Under the pieces are notes generated by a model, which saw only the letters and a list, made by a program, of their open reading frames with translations, ran no database searches and had not been told where the DNA came from. From Pseudacidovorax sp. NFM-22 (GTDB lineage: Bacteria > Pseudomonadota > Gammaproteobacteria > Burkholderiales > Burkholderiaceae_C), in NCBI RefSeq assembly GCF_021401245.1, contig NZ_JACBFY010000001.1, positions 558,001-622,000 of the forward strand: a stretch of DNA of 64,000 nt, given 5' to 3'. A program made the translations under genes and the position numbers. Shown piece by piece: positions 18,895 through 27,183 of the stretch; position 1 is the stretch's first letter; the number at the start of each line of letters is the position of its first letter.

Positions 18895-20244
18895 TCAGTC
18901 GGCGGGCGGCGCGACCCCCAGGGCCTTGAGCCGCCGATAGAGGGTGCGTTCGCTCAGGCCCAGCTGCTGGGCCAGGGCCTTGCGGCTGAGGCCGCGGTCG
19001 GCGGCCAGGCGCTGCAGTTCGGCGTCGCTCGGGCCGGAGGTCCAGGGCGCGGCCGTGACGGCGGCTGTCGTCGATGCCGCACCGGTCTGGGTGGCGGCGA
19101 GGAGCGCATCCGGCAGGTGCTCCTCGCGCACCTCGCCGCCATCGGCCAGCAGCTTGGCGCGTTCGATCACGTTGCGCAATTCGCGCACGTTGCCGGGCCA
19201 AGCGTAGCGCGCCAGCCGCGTCATGGCGGCCGCGTCGATGCGCCAGACGTTCGGGGCCGACTCCTGCTGCAGCAGGGTCTGCACCAGCACCGGCAGGTCC
19301 TCCACCCGCTCGCGCAGCGGCGGCAGGTGGATGGGAAAGGCGCTCAGACGGAAGTACAGGTCCTTGCGGAAGCGGCCGGCCTGCATCATGGCCTCCAACG
19401 GCAGATGGGTCGCGGCCACCAGGCGCACGTCCGCCCGCTGCATCTGCACGGCGCCCACGCGGCGGAAGGTGCCGCTTTCCAGCAGGCGGAGCAACTTGAC
19501 CTGCAGCGCCAGCGGCACGTCGCCGATCTCGTCGAGGAAGAGCGTGCCGCCCTCGGCCGTCTCGACCAGTCCGGCCTTGCGCGCATGGGCGCCCGTGAAG
19601 GCGCCCTTCTCGTAGCCGAAGAGTTCGCTTTCGAACAGCGTCTCGGTCAGGCCCGAGCAGTCCACGATGACGAACGGTCCCTGCGCGCGGTCGCTCGTCT
19701 CGTGCACGGCCCGGGCGAAGAGTTCCTTGCCCGTGCCCGATTCGCCCTGCAGCAGCACGGGTAGCCGCGAGGGCGCCACCCGCTGAACGGCCGAAAGGGC
19801 CTTGTTGAAGGCGACCGAATGGCCGATGAGCCGCGCACGGCTGGCCTGCGGCGAGGCATGGCGCAGCGTGGTCAGCCGCTCCACATAGGCGGCGATGGTG
19901 CCGTCGGCGGCCAGGATGGGCCGAAGCTCCACATCCACATGCTCCGGGCCGCGCGGCGTGTGATGCACATGGAGCACGCGGTCGGGCGCGCGGGTGTCGC
20001 GGGCATGCTTCATGGGGCAGTGCTCGCCGGACTGGTCGCAGGGGGCGTCGTAGCCGTGCGAGACGCGGTAGCACTTCTGCCCGAGGAAGGGGCGCGCCTT
20101 GACGCCGAACTGCCGGCGATAGGCCGCGTTGCCCGCCAGGATGGTGTAGTCCGGGTCCATCACGATGGTCGGCACGGCGTCGTGCTCCAGGTAGTTGACC
20201 AGGCTGTCGATGGCGGGAGCGGCAATCGGGGACGACGGGGGCAT
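18895..20244 (-). CDS. fisR: FisR-type sigma-54-dependent activator of sulfane-sulfur oxidation genes
   Basis: Bacterial enhancer-binding protein, 449 residues. The N-terminal PAS-like sensor carries Cys58, Cys69 and Cys76 ([16 protein letters not shown]). The 11 and 7 spacing equals that of Cys53/64/71 in Cupriavidus FisR, where these cysteines react with persulfide. The AAA+ domain has Walker A GESGTGKE, the sigma-54 contact loop GAFTGA and Walker [10 protein letters not shown] Fis-type helix-turn-helix ends the protein ([20 protein letters not shown]). The ATG at 20244 follows AAGGAGTGCCCC. It is divergent from the persulfide dioxygenase-SQR genes, whose sigma-54 transcription it should activate. 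The target assignment is inference from context and cysteine spacing. Confidence 0.88.
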   Translation of the reverse strand: MPPSSPIAAPAIDSLVNYLEHDAVPTIVMDPDYTILAGNAAYRRQFGVKARPFLGQKCYRVSHGYDAPCDQSGEHCPMKHARDTRAPDRVLHVHHTPRGPEHVDVELRPILAADGTIAAYVERLTTLRHASPQASRARLIGHSVAFNKALSAVQRVAPSRLPVLLQGESGTGKELFARAVHETSDRAQGPFVIVDCSGLTETLFESELFGYEKGAFTGAHARKAGLVETAEGGTLFLDEIGDVPLALQVKLLRLLESGTFRRVGAVQMQRADVRLVAATHLPLEAMMQAGRFRKDLYFRLSAFPIHLPPLRERVEDLPVLVQTLLQQESAPNVWRIDAAAMTRLARYAWPGNVRELRNVIERAKLLADGGEVREEHLPDALLAATQTGAASTTAAVTAAPWTSGPSDAELQRLAADRGLSRKALAQQLGLSERTLYRRLKALGVAPPAD

Positions 20245-20264
20245 GGGGCACTCCTTGCGCAAGA

Positions 20265-20293
20265 CTGCCATTCTGGCAGTGCCAGGATGGCAG
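20265..20293. promoter_or_regulatory. 29-bp palindrome, probable FisR binding site
   Basis: CTGCCAT-N-CTGGCA-N-TGCCAG-N-ATGGCAG is a near-perfect palindrome centred on 20279, with further TGGCAG or CTGCCA half-sites at 20288-20304 and 20424-20440. The position between fisR and the sulfur genes, and the nested half-sites, suggest an enhancer or operator. The assignment to FisR is inference. Confidence 0.6.
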
Positions 20294-20302
20294 CTCAACT
20301 GC
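20288..20302 (+). promoter_or_regulatory. Candidate sigma-54 promoter toward the sulfur operon
   Basis: TGGCAGCTCAACTGC has GG and GC with the required 10-bp spacing (consensus TGGCACG-N4-TTGC) and one mismatch in the -12 box. The start would be near 20314, giving a leader of about 137 nt. It overlaps the palindrome, so it may be a binding half-site instead. Confidence 0.35.
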
Positions 20303-20425
20303 CATGACAGGCGCAGCCGCGCCATCGCGCCGTGTCACCCCGCGCCAGAAATTCTTTTATCTCAACCACTTGCGCGTTTTCCTCGACGGGCGGCCGCCGC
20401 GGCATGGATATTGGATTGATCCATG

Positions 20426-20440
20426 GCAAACCATCTGCCA
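20426..20440 (-). promoter_or_regulatory. Candidate sigma-54 promoter toward fisR
   Basis: On the reverse strand TGGCAGATGGTTTGC matches the -24/-12 consensus with a perfect TTGC and correct spacing. It would start transcription near 20414 toward fisR and cross the palindrome. It is the best -24/-12 match in this intergenic region, which hints at autoregulation. Confidence 0.4.
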
Positions 20441-20450
20441 AGGAGACGCC

Positions 20451-21347
20451 ATGCCATCCGCTGCCACCCTGCACATCGAACACTTCTTCGACCCGGACAC
20501 CTGGACGCTGAGCTATCTGGTGCTCGATCCCGCCACGCACCAATGTGCCCTGGTGGACAGCGTGCTCGACTACGACCCCAAGTCGGGCCGCACCTCCCAC
20601 GCGCCCGCCGACCGCCTCATCGCCAGGGTGCGCGAGCTGGGCGCCACGGTGGCCTGGATCCTGGAAACGCATGTGCATGCCGACCACCTCACGGCCGCGC
20701 CCTACCTGCAGCAGCAGCTGGGTGGGCGCATCGGCATCGGCAACCGCATCACGCGCGTGCAGCAGGTCTTCGGCGCGCTGTTCAACGCGGGCGAAGGCTT
20801 CGCCAGCGACGGGCGGCAGTTCGACCACCTGTTCGAGGATGGCGAGGCCTTCCAGGTGGGCAAGCTGCAGGTGGAGGCGATGCACACGCCGGGCCACACG
20901 CCCGCCTGCATGACCTACGTCGTGCGCTCCGGCCCCGGCGAGGACGCCGACTTCGCGGCGTTCGTGGGCGACACGCTGTTCATGCCCGACTACGGCACGG
21001 CCCGCTGCGACTTTCCGGGCGGGGATGCGCACACGCTGTTCCGCTCCATCCGCCGCGTGCTGGCCCTGCCGCCGCGCACACGGCTGTACATGTGCCACGA
21101 CTACCAGCCCGGCGGCCGCCCGCTGCAGTGGGTGAGCACGGTGGCCGAGCAGCGCGCGCACAACGTCCATGTGCACGACGGCATCGACGAGGACCACTTC
21201 GTCGCCATGCGCCAGGCGCGGGACGCGACGCTGGCCATGCCGGTGCTGATCCTGCCGTCGGTGCAGGTCAACATGCGCGCCGGCCACCTGCCCGAGCCGG
21301 AGACCGATGGCCGGCGTTACCTGAAGATCCCGGTCGATGCCCTCTGA
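20451..21347 (+). CDS. pdo: Persulfide dioxygenase, MBL-fold (PDO/Blh type)
   Basis: Fe(II) enzyme oxidising glutathione persulfide to sulfite. The 298-residue metallo-beta-lactamase fold has THVHADHL (His74, His76, Asp78, His79), HTPGHT (His149) and GDTLFMPDYGTARCDF (Asp174), and a further histidine at 216. The ETHE1-like iron triad would be His74, His149 and Asp174. The start at 20451 is set by AAGGAG eight bases upstream. The open frame upstream of this ATG has no conserved content. First gene of the operon with the DUF442-SQR fusion (37-bp gap) and a sulfite exporter, divergent from fisR. Confidence 0.9.
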   Translation: MPSAATLHIEHFFDPDTWTLSYLVLDPATHQCALVDSVLDYDPKSGRTSHAPADRLIARVRELGATVAWILETHVHADHLTAAPYLQQQLGGRIGIGNRITRVQQVFGALFNAGEGFASDGRQFDHLFEDGEAFQVGKLQVEAMHTPGHTPACMTYVVRSGPGEDADFAAFVGDTLFMPDYGTARCDFPGGDAHTLFRSIRRVLALPPRTRLYMCHDYQPGGRPLQWVSTVAEQRAHNVHVHDGIDEDHFVAMRQARDATLAMPVLILPSVQVNMRAGHLPEPETDGRRYLKIPVDAL

Positions 21348-21384
21348 GCACCGCCCCCCGGACGCCCCCACCAGGAGACACGCC

Positions 21385-23052
21385 ATGGACATCAGGACCC
21401 TGAACGCCGACATCGCCGTCGGCCCGCAGATCACGCCCGCCGACGTCGCTGCGCTGGCCGCCGCGGGCTATCGCGCGATCCTCTGCAACCGCCCGGACGG
21501 CGAAGGTGCCGACCAGCCCGGCTTTGCCGAGGTCGCCCAGGCCGCGCAGGCCTGCGGCCTGCCGGTGCATCACCTGCCGGTCGAATCGGGCAAGGTGCGC
21601 GACGAGGACGCCCAGGCCTTCGGCGTGCTGCTGGCCAGCCTGCCCAAGCCGGTGTTCGCCTACTGCCGCACAGGCACGCGCTCGGCCACGCTGTGGGCGC
21701 TGTCGCAGGCCACGAAGCTGCCGCTGCCCGAGATCCTGCAGCGCGCCCGCTCGGCCGGCTACGACCTGCAGGCCGTGGTCCGCCGCGTGGCCAACGGCGG
21801 CCAGACGCCCGGCGATGCGGTCGATGCCACGCACGACATCGTCATCGTGGGCGGCGGCGCCGCCGGCGTGGCCGTGGCGGCCAGCCTGCTCGCCCGTCAC
21901 CGCGACCTGGACATCGCCATCATCGACCCGGCCGAGGTGCACTACTACCAGCCCGGCTGGACCATGGTGGGCGCCGGCGTGTTCAAGCCCGAGGTGACGG
22001 CGCGCACCATGGCCTCGGTGCTGCCGCGGGGCGTGCGCTGGCTCAAGGGTGCCGTGGCGGCCTTCGAGCCCGAGCGCGACGCCGTGGTGCTCGACGGCTG
22101 CCGCGTCGTGCGCTACCGCCAACTGGTGGTCTGCCCGGGGCTCAAGCTCGACTGGCAGGCCATCCCCGGCCTGGCCGAGACGCTGGGCCGCCATGGCGTG
22201 ACCTCCAACTACCGCTACGACCTGGCGCCCTACACCTGGGAGCTGGTGCAGCGGCTGCGCGGCGGCAAGGCCGTCTTCACCCAGCCGCCCATGCCCATCA
22301 AGTGCGCGGGCGCGCCGCAGAAGGCGATGTACCTGTCGGCCGACCACTGGCGGCGGCAGGGCGTGCTGGACCAGATCGACATCGAGTTCTGCAATGCGGG
22401 CGCCGTGCTCTTCGGCGTGGCCGACTATGTGCCCGCGCTCATGGAATACATCGCGGCCTATGGCGTGCACCTGAACTTCGGCCACCAGCTGGTGGCGGTG
22501 GACGGGCCGGCCCGGCGGGCCACCTTCATCCACACGCATGCGGACGGTCGCAAGGAAGCCGTGCTGAAGGACTTCGACCTGCTGCACGTGGTGCCGCCAC
22601 AGACCGCCCCCGACTTCGTGCGCGTGAGCCCGCTGGCCGATGCGGCCGGCTGGGTGGACGTGGACCCGGCCACGCTGCGCCACAAGCGCCATGCCAACGT
22701 CTTCGCGCTGGGCGACTGCGCCAACACCACCAACGCCAAGACCGCTGCCGCGGCGCGCAAGCAGGCGCCGGTCGTGGCGCACAACCTGCTGGCCGCGCTG
22801 GGCCACGCCAGGGGCGAGGCGCGCTACGACGGCTACGGCTCATGTCCGCTCACCGTGGAGCGCGGCAAGATCGTGCTGGCCGAATTCGTCTACGGCGGCA
22901 AGGTGGCGCCGACCTTTCCCAAGTGGCTGATCGACGGCACGCGGCCGTCGACGCTGGCCTGGTACCTCAAGGACCGGGTGCTGCCGCCGATGTACTGGTC
23001 CGGCATGCTCAAGGGCCGCGAATGGCTGGCCGAGCCGGCCCTGACCGAATGA
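21385..23052 (+). CDS. sqr: DUF442 (rhodanese/phosphatase-like) - sulfide:quinone oxidoreductase fusion
   Basis: 555-residue fusion. Residues 1-135 are a DUF442 domain with a rhodanese-like active loop CRTGTRS (Cys94). Residues 150-555 are an FAD-dependent sulfide:quinone oxidoreductase with the dinucleotide fold IVIVGGGAAGVA (152-163). It has the mitochondrial-type catalytic cysteines Cys307 (KCAGAPQKAMYLS) and Cys487 (GSCPL), the conserved block SPLADAAGWVDVD, and LGDCANTTNAKTAAA. It oxidises H2S to sulfane sulfur at the membrane and passes electrons to quinone. The fused domain could accept or relay the persulfide to the dioxygenase upstream. Strong AGGAGA Shine-Dalgarno before 21385. Confidence 0.92.
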   Translation: MDIRTLNADIAVGPQITPADVAALAAAGYRAILCNRPDGEGADQPGFAEVAQAAQACGLPVHHLPVESGKVRDEDAQAFGVLLASLPKPVFAYCRTGTRSATLWALSQATKLPLPEILQRARSAGYDLQAVVRRVANGGQTPGDAVDATHDIVIVGGGAAGVAVAASLLARHRDLDIAIIDPAEVHYYQPGWTMVGAGVFKPEVTARTMASVLPRGVRWLKGAVAAFEPERDAVVLDGCRVVRYRQLVVCPGLKLDWQAIPGLAETLGRHGVTSNYRYDLAPYTWELVQRLRGGKAVFTQPPMPIKCAGAPQKAMYLSADHWRRQGVLDQIDIEFCNAGAVLFGVADYVPALMEYIAAYGVHLNFGHQLVAVDGPARRATFIHTHADGRKEAVLKDFDLLHVVPPQTAPDFVRVSPLADAAGWVDVDPATLRHKRHANVFALGDCANTTNAKTAAAARKQAPVVAHNLLAALGHARGEARYDGYGSCPLTVERGKIVLAEFVYGGKVAPTFPKWLIDGTRPSTLAWYLKDRVLPPMYWSGMLKGREWLAEPALTE

Positions 23053-23062
23053 GGGTGGCGCC

Positions 23063-23884
23063 ATGACCGCACTGCTCATCAGCCTGTCGATGGGCGCCGC
23101 CGTCGGCCTGGTGCTGGCCCTCAGCGGCGCAGGCGGCGGCATCCTGGCGGTGCCGCTGCTGGTCTTCGGCCTGCACCTGAGCATGGTGCAGGCGGCGCCG
23201 GTCGGCCTGATCGCGGTGGGGTTGGCCTCGGCCCTGGGCGCGGTGCTGGCGCTGCGCGAGGGCAAGGTGCGCTACCGCGCCGCGGCCATCATCGGCGTGA
23301 CGGGCATGGCCTTCGCCCCGCTGGGCGTGATGCTGGCACACCGACTGCCCAATGCGCCGCTGATGGTGGGTTTCTCGCTGGTGCTGGCCTGGGTGGCGGT
23401 GCGCAGCATCCGGCAGTCGCTGGCGACCGTGCCGGCCGGGCCTTCCGTGCCGTCTGCGCTGCAGGTGTGCCGGCTCGATCCGGTGCGTGGGCGGCTGCGG
23501 CTGGTGTCACCCTGCGTGCTGGCGCTGGGCGCCACCGGCGCGCTCTCGGGCCTGCTCAGCGGCCTGCTCGGCGTGGGCGGCGGCTTCGTCATCGTGCCGA
23601 TGCTGGGCGCCTTCTCCAATGTGCCGATCCGCGGCATCGTCGCCACCTCGCTGGCCGTGATCGCCCTGGTGTCGGTGGGCGGCGTGGCCGGCGCCGCCTC
23701 GCAGGGTGCCGTCGCCTGGGACGTGGCCCTGCCCTTCGCCGCTGGCGCCGTGCTCGCCTTGCTGGCCGGCCGCCGCCTGGGTGCGCGGCTGGCGGGCGCG
23801 CGGCTGCAGCAGGCCTTCGGCGCAACGGCCGGCGCAGTGGCGGTGCTGGTGCTGCTGCGCGGGCTGGGAGTGCTGGCGCTGTAG
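23063..23884 (+). CDS. TauE/SafE family (DUF81) anion exporter
   Basis: 273-residue polytopic membrane protein with about eight spans and the twin family repeats: SGAGGGILAVPLLV near the N-terminus and LLGVGGGFVIVPML near 175. The family exports sulfite, sulfoacetate or similar anions. Here, 10 bases after an SQR and with a persulfide dioxygenase (sulfite-producing) in the same operon, sulfite export is the natural job. The substrate is inference. Confidence 0.85.
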   Translation: MTALLISLSMGAAVGLVLALSGAGGGILAVPLLVFGLHLSMVQAAPVGLIAVGLASALGAVLALREGKVRYRAAAIIGVTGMAFAPLGVMLAHRLPNAPLMVGFSLVLAWVAVRSIRQSLATVPAGPSVPSALQVCRLDPVRGRLRLVSPCVLALGATGALSGLLSGLLGVGGGFVIVPMLGAFSNVPIRGIVATSLAVIALVSVGGVAGAASQGAVAWDVALPFAAGAVLALLAGRRLGARLAGARLQQAFGATAGAVAVLVLLRGLGVLAL

Positions 23885-24429
23885 GGCGAGCCTGGCGTCG
23901 CACACGGCGAGCAGGTGGTCGACTACTTCGAATTCGCCTTCTTCGCAGGGCTTCGGCCCAGCGAACAGAGCGCGCTGCAGTGAGTGGACGTGAACCTGCG
24001 CGCTGGCACCATGCGCGTGCACCGTGCGCGCGTGCTGACCGAGGACAAGCCCCGCACCAAGACGCACCGCGAGCGACTGGTGGGACTCAACCACCGCGCC
24101 CTGGGCGTGCTGCTGCGACAGCAGGCCAGGACGCTCGCCGTGGGCGCGGAGTTGTTCCACAACCCATGCACTGGCTGCACTGGCTGCACGCCCTGCAGGC
24201 GGCGGGCGTGCGCTATTGCCCGCCCAAGGAATGCCGCGACACCAGTGTGACGCTGGCGCTGATGGCCGGCGCCAATCCGGTGTGGGTGGCCATGCAGCAT
24301 GGCCACTCGGTGCAGGTGATGATGCGCGATTACGCGAAGTGGATTCCATCCGCCGACCGAGGCGCGAACCTGGCCGCGGTGAACGCCACGCTGGGCGCGG
24401 CGAACGAGGGCGCGAACGGCCTCGAATGA
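23885..24429 (+). pseudogene. Decayed tyrosine recombinase (integrase), C-terminal part
   Basis: Remnant of a phage/island integrase. From 23909 one frame reads EQVVDYFEFAFFAGLRPSEQ, an integrase core block with its arginine, then hits a TGA at 23981-23983 exactly where family members have Trp (ALQ-stop-VDVNL). It continues to ELFHNP near 24165, where a frameshift moves the match to another frame: AGVRYCPPKECRDTSVTLAL, then QHGHS and DYAKWIP (catalytic Arg, His, Tyr region), ending at 24429. The N-terminal arm-binding and core-binding domains are absent. Its end faces the 3' end of tRNA-Ser, a classic attachment site. Non-functional. Confidence 0.85.
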
Positions 24430-24433
24430 GCGA

Positions 24434-24466
24434 TTTAGGGATGGTTTAGGGATGGTTTAGGGATGG
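24434..24466 (+). repeat. 11-bp tandem repeat (TTTAGGGATGG), three copies
   Basis: Three perfect adjacent copies just after the integrase remnant and before the tRNA terminator. It could be debris from the element's junction or simple replication slippage. No matching copy was seen at the tRNA 3' end. Confidence 0.9.
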
Positions 24467-24493
24467 CAGCCCATGAGGCCAACCCCGGAAATG

Positions 24494-24524
24494 AAAAAAG
24501 CCGTTGAAGATCAACGGCTTTTTA
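24494..24524 (-). terminator. Intrinsic terminator downstream of tRNA-Ser
   Basis: AGCCGTTGA / TCAACGGCT, a 9-bp stem with loop AGA, flanked by an A-run (24494-24499) and a T-run (24519-24523). It is bidirectional, and in the minus direction it lies 11 bases beyond the tRNA 3' end. Confidence 0.9.
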
Positions 24525-24535
24525 TGCAAAGGACT

Positions 24536-24628
24536 TGGCGGAAACGGAGGGATTCGAACCCTCGATGAGGCTCTACACCCCATACTCCCTTAGCAGGGGA
24601 GCACCTTCGGCCACTCGGTCACGTTTCC
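24536..24628 (-). tRNA. serT-like: tRNA-Ser (anticodon GCU)
   Basis: 93 nt including an encoded CCA. The acceptor stem pairs GGAAACG with CGTTTCC. The anticodon stem-loop is CTCCC-CTGCTAA-GGGAG with anticodon GCT, reading AGC/AGU. A long variable arm follows, as in class II tRNAs, and the T-loop reads GGTTCGAATCC. It is preceded by a weak CATAAT -10 and followed by a strong terminator. A degenerate integrase lies beyond its 3' end. Confidence 0.97.
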
Positions 24629-24668
24629 AGTGCGCTAGGCAGACCATGATTATGCCATCAAATCTGCC

Positions 24669-24689
24669 CCGTTCGGCCCCGAACGGCGC
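24669..24689 (-). terminator. Possible terminator hairpin after lysC
   Basis: CCGTTCGG and CCGAACGG form an 8-bp stem with a two-base loop. It is followed in the minus direction only by a weak GATTTGAT tract, so termination efficiency is doubtful. Confidence 0.4.
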
Positions 24690-24699
24690 GCGTTGCGCA

Positions 24700-25968
24700 T
24701 TAATTTGCAGGCTGGTCCAGATCGAAGGCCTTGTGCAGCGCGCGCACGGCCAGTTCCATGTACTTCTCGTCGATCACGACCGAGGTCTTGATCTCGCTGG
24801 TGGAGATCATCTGGATGTTGATGCCCTCCTCGCTCAGCACGCGGAACATCTTGCTGGCCACGCCCACGTGGCTGCGCATGCCGATGCCGACGATGCTGAC
24901 CTTGCAGATCTTGGTGTCGCCCACGATGTCGGCCGCGCCCAGCGTGGGCAGCACCTTGGTCTTGAGCAGGTCCACCGTGCGCGCGAACTCGGCGCGGTTC
25001 ACGGTGAAGCTGAAGTCGGTCTTGCCGTCCTTCGAGAGGTTCTGGATGATCACATCCACCTCGATATTGGCGTCGGCCACGGCGCCCAGGATGTGGTACG
25101 CAATGCCCGGCTTGTCGGGCACGCCCAGGACGGAGATCTTGGCTTCGTCGCGGCTGAAAGCGATGCCGGACACGACGGCTTGTTCCATGGTTTCGTCTTC
25201 CTCGAAGGTGATCAGAGTGCCCGACACGGCCTCTTCATTGATGTCGATGTCCCAGGGCGTGAAGCTGGAGAGCACACGCAGCGGCACGCGGTACTTGCCG
25301 GCGAATTCCACCGAGCGGATCTGCAGCACCTTGGAGCCCAGGCTGGCCATCTCCAGCATCTCCTCGAAGCTGATCTTGGCCAGGCGGCGCGCATCGGGCT
25401 CGACCCGCGGGTCGGTGGTGTACACACCATCGACGTCGGTGTAGATCAGGCACTCGTCGGCCTTCATCGCAGCGGCGATGGCCACGGCCGAGGTGTCGCT
25501 GCCGCCGCGCCCCAGCGTGGTGATGTTGCCCAGCTCGTCCACGCCCTGGAAACCGGTGATGACCACCACGCGTCCAGCGTCGAGGTCGGCGCGCACACGC
25601 TCGTCGTCGATGCGCTCGATGCGGGCCTTGGTGTAGCTGCTGTCGGTCTGCACGCCCACCTGCCAGCCGGTGTAGCTCACGGCCTCCACGCCTTCGCTCT
25701 GCAACGCAATGGCCAGCAAGGCCGACGAGGCCTGCTCGCCGGTCGCGGCCAGCATGTCCAGCTCGCGGTTGTAGGGCGTGGTGGGCTTGGCCGGGGCCAG
25801 CTCCTTGGCCAGGCCCAGCAGGCGGTTGGTCTCGCCGCTCATGGCGCTGGGGACCACCACCATGCGATGGCCCGCGCGCGCCCATTTGGCGACGCGCTTG
25901 GCGACATTGCGGATGCGCTCGGTCGAGCCCATCGACGTGCCGCCGTACTTGTGAACGATCAATGCCAT
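24700..25968 (-). CDS. lysC: Aspartate kinase
   Basis: Phosphorylates aspartate, the first step toward lysine, threonine, methionine and diaminopimelate. The 422 residues have the amino-acid kinase domain with KYGGTSMGS at residues 7-15, SAMSGETNRL near 41, and GRGGSDTSAVAIA near 155. Two C-terminal ACT domains (about 265-410) give feedback control. The length matches monofunctional lysine-sensitive aspartokinases. It follows tilS by 96 bp on the same strand. Beyond its stop a CCGTTCGG/CCGAACGG hairpin (24670-24687) may terminate it. An internal start making a separate beta subunit, as in some species, was not evident. Confidence 0.96.
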   Translation of the reverse strand: MALIVHKYGGTSMGSTERIRNVAKRVAKWARAGHRMVVVPSAMSGETNRLLGLAKELAPAKPTTPYNRELDMLAATGEQASSALLAIALQSEGVEAVSYTGWQVGVQTDSSYTKARIERIDDERVRADLDAGRVVVITGFQGVDELGNITTLGRGGSDTSAVAIAAAMKADECLIYTDVDGVYTTDPRVEPDARRLAKISFEEMLEMASLGSKVLQIRSVEFAGKYRVPLRVLSSFTPWDIDINEEAVSGTLITFEEDETMEQAVVSGIAFSRDEAKISVLGVPDKPGIAYHILGAVADANIEVDVIIQNLSKDGKTDFSFTVNRAEFARTVDLLKTKVLPTLGAADIVGDTKICKVSIVGIGMRSHVGVASKMFRVLSEEGINIQMISTSEIKTSVVIDEKYMELAVRALHKAFDLDQPAN

Positions 25969-26064
25969 GGGTGAGATGTCGGAAGAAAAGTGAGTCGCCT
26001 GGTCGGCGTCGCCCGGGATGGCGGGCCTTCAGAGCGGCCTGCGCGGTGGCGGCCCGGATGCCAT

Positions 26065-27135
26065 TCAGCGCGGGGGCTTCGGCAAGGGCGCGCCATTGTA
26101 CCAACGCAGGGTGTCGCCTTCGCGCACCACCTGGCCGCTGCCGGCCTTGAGATGGATACGGTGGCCACGCGTGGTGCAGTCGGCGATCTGGTCCAACAGC
26201 TCGTCGATCTGCCGCGCCGCCGGCGCCCGGCCTGCGGCCTGCGCCAGCCAGGCCCGCAGTGCATTGGCCTGGCGGCTTCGCGGCAGCGCCTGCAGCGCGC
26301 GGATGCGGGGCGGCGTGCCCGTCTGGTCCAGGTCGGCACGGGCGATGTCGGCCAGCAGTTCCTGCGCCTGGGCCGCGTGGCGCGCACTGCGGGCAAAGGT
26401 TTCACGGAACTGCGGGAAGACGGCGGCCAGCGCGGGCAGCACCTGCTGGCGGATGCGGTTGCGCGTGTAGCGCGCATCGGCATTGGTGGGATCGTCGACC
26501 CACGCTTCGCCGTGGGCGCGCAACCAGGCGCGCAAGGTGTCGGCCGGCAGGTCCAGAAAGGGCCGGTGCCAACGCAGGCCCGCACGCTCGGCCGTCCGAG
26601 GCATGGCGGCCAGGCCCGGCAGACCGGCACCGCGCGACAGGGCCAGGATCAGCGTCTCAACCTGATCGTCGGCATGGTGACCCAGCACGATGTCCTGCAC
26701 AGCGCGGGGCCGGTCGCCGGTCGTGGCAGGTTCCACGGCCTTGGCCTCGCCCGACGCGCTCCGGACGAAGTCACCGTCCGCGCCGGCCAGCTCGGCCAGC
26801 GCCCGGTAGCGACCCAGCCGCGCCGCCTCTTCCGGGCTCTCGCCGGCCTGCGCTCGCGCGTCGATCCGGCCCACCCGCAGCGGCACCTGCCAACGTTCGC
26901 AAAGCGCGGCGCAGTGGCGCTCGAAAGTATCGGCCGCCGCCTGCAGCCCGTGATTGACATGCAGCGCCACCACCTGGCCTGGCCAACGACGCGCACAGGC
27001 GACCAGCAACGCCGTCGAGTCGGCACCGCCGCTCAAGGCGACGCCCAGCGGCAGGCGCGGCGTGAGCGCGGCGATGGCTGCCTCGACGTCACCCGGGGGA
27101 ACCCCTGCCACCTCTGGCGCTCCAACCGCGCTCAT
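26065..27135 (-). CDS. tilS: tRNA(Ile)-lysidine synthetase
   Basis: Ligates lysine to C34 of tRNA-Ile(CAU) using ATP, so that it reads AUA. The 356 residues have the N-type ATP pyrophosphatase loop SGGADS at 35-40, HVNHGLQ, and LGHHADDQVETL. DDPTNADARYTRNRIR is the family hallmark near 225. An insertion of about 22 residues sits before LGHHADDQ. The start at 27135 (MSAVGAPEVA) is chosen; a longer frame upstream runs antisense to the DUF1232 gene. Same strand as lysC, plausible operon. Confidence 0.93.
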   Translation of the reverse strand: MSAVGAPEVAGVPPGDVEAAIAALTPRLPLGVALSGGADSTALLVACARRWPGQVVALHVNHGLQAAADTFERHCAALCERWQVPLRVGRIDARAQAGESPEEAARLGRYRALAELAGADGDFVRSASGEAKAVEPATTGDRPRAVQDIVLGHHADDQVETLILALSRGAGLPGLAAMPRTAERAGLRWHRPFLDLPADTLRAWLRAHGEAWVDDPTNADARYTRNRIRQQVLPALAAVFPQFRETFARSARHAAQAQELLADIARADLDQTGTPPRIRALQALPRSRQANALRAWLAQAAGRAPAARQIDELLDQIADCTTRGHRIHLKAGSGQVVREGDTLRWYNGAPLPKPPR

Positions 27136-27183
27136 GGCCGCCGCATTCCCGCGCCGGCCGCACCCGGACCGAGGAGTTGCCGA

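Noticed and set aside
20246-20259. Sigma-54 promoter at GGGGCACTCCTTGC
   Set aside because: GG and GC are only 8 bp apart instead of 10, and the sequence is mostly the Shine-Dalgarno complement of fisR.
20451-21347. Glyoxalase II or beta-lactamase for the MBL-fold gene
   Set aside because: Context (FisR, SQR, sulfite exporter) and the DYGTARCDF block after the metal aspartate fit persulfide dioxygenases better.
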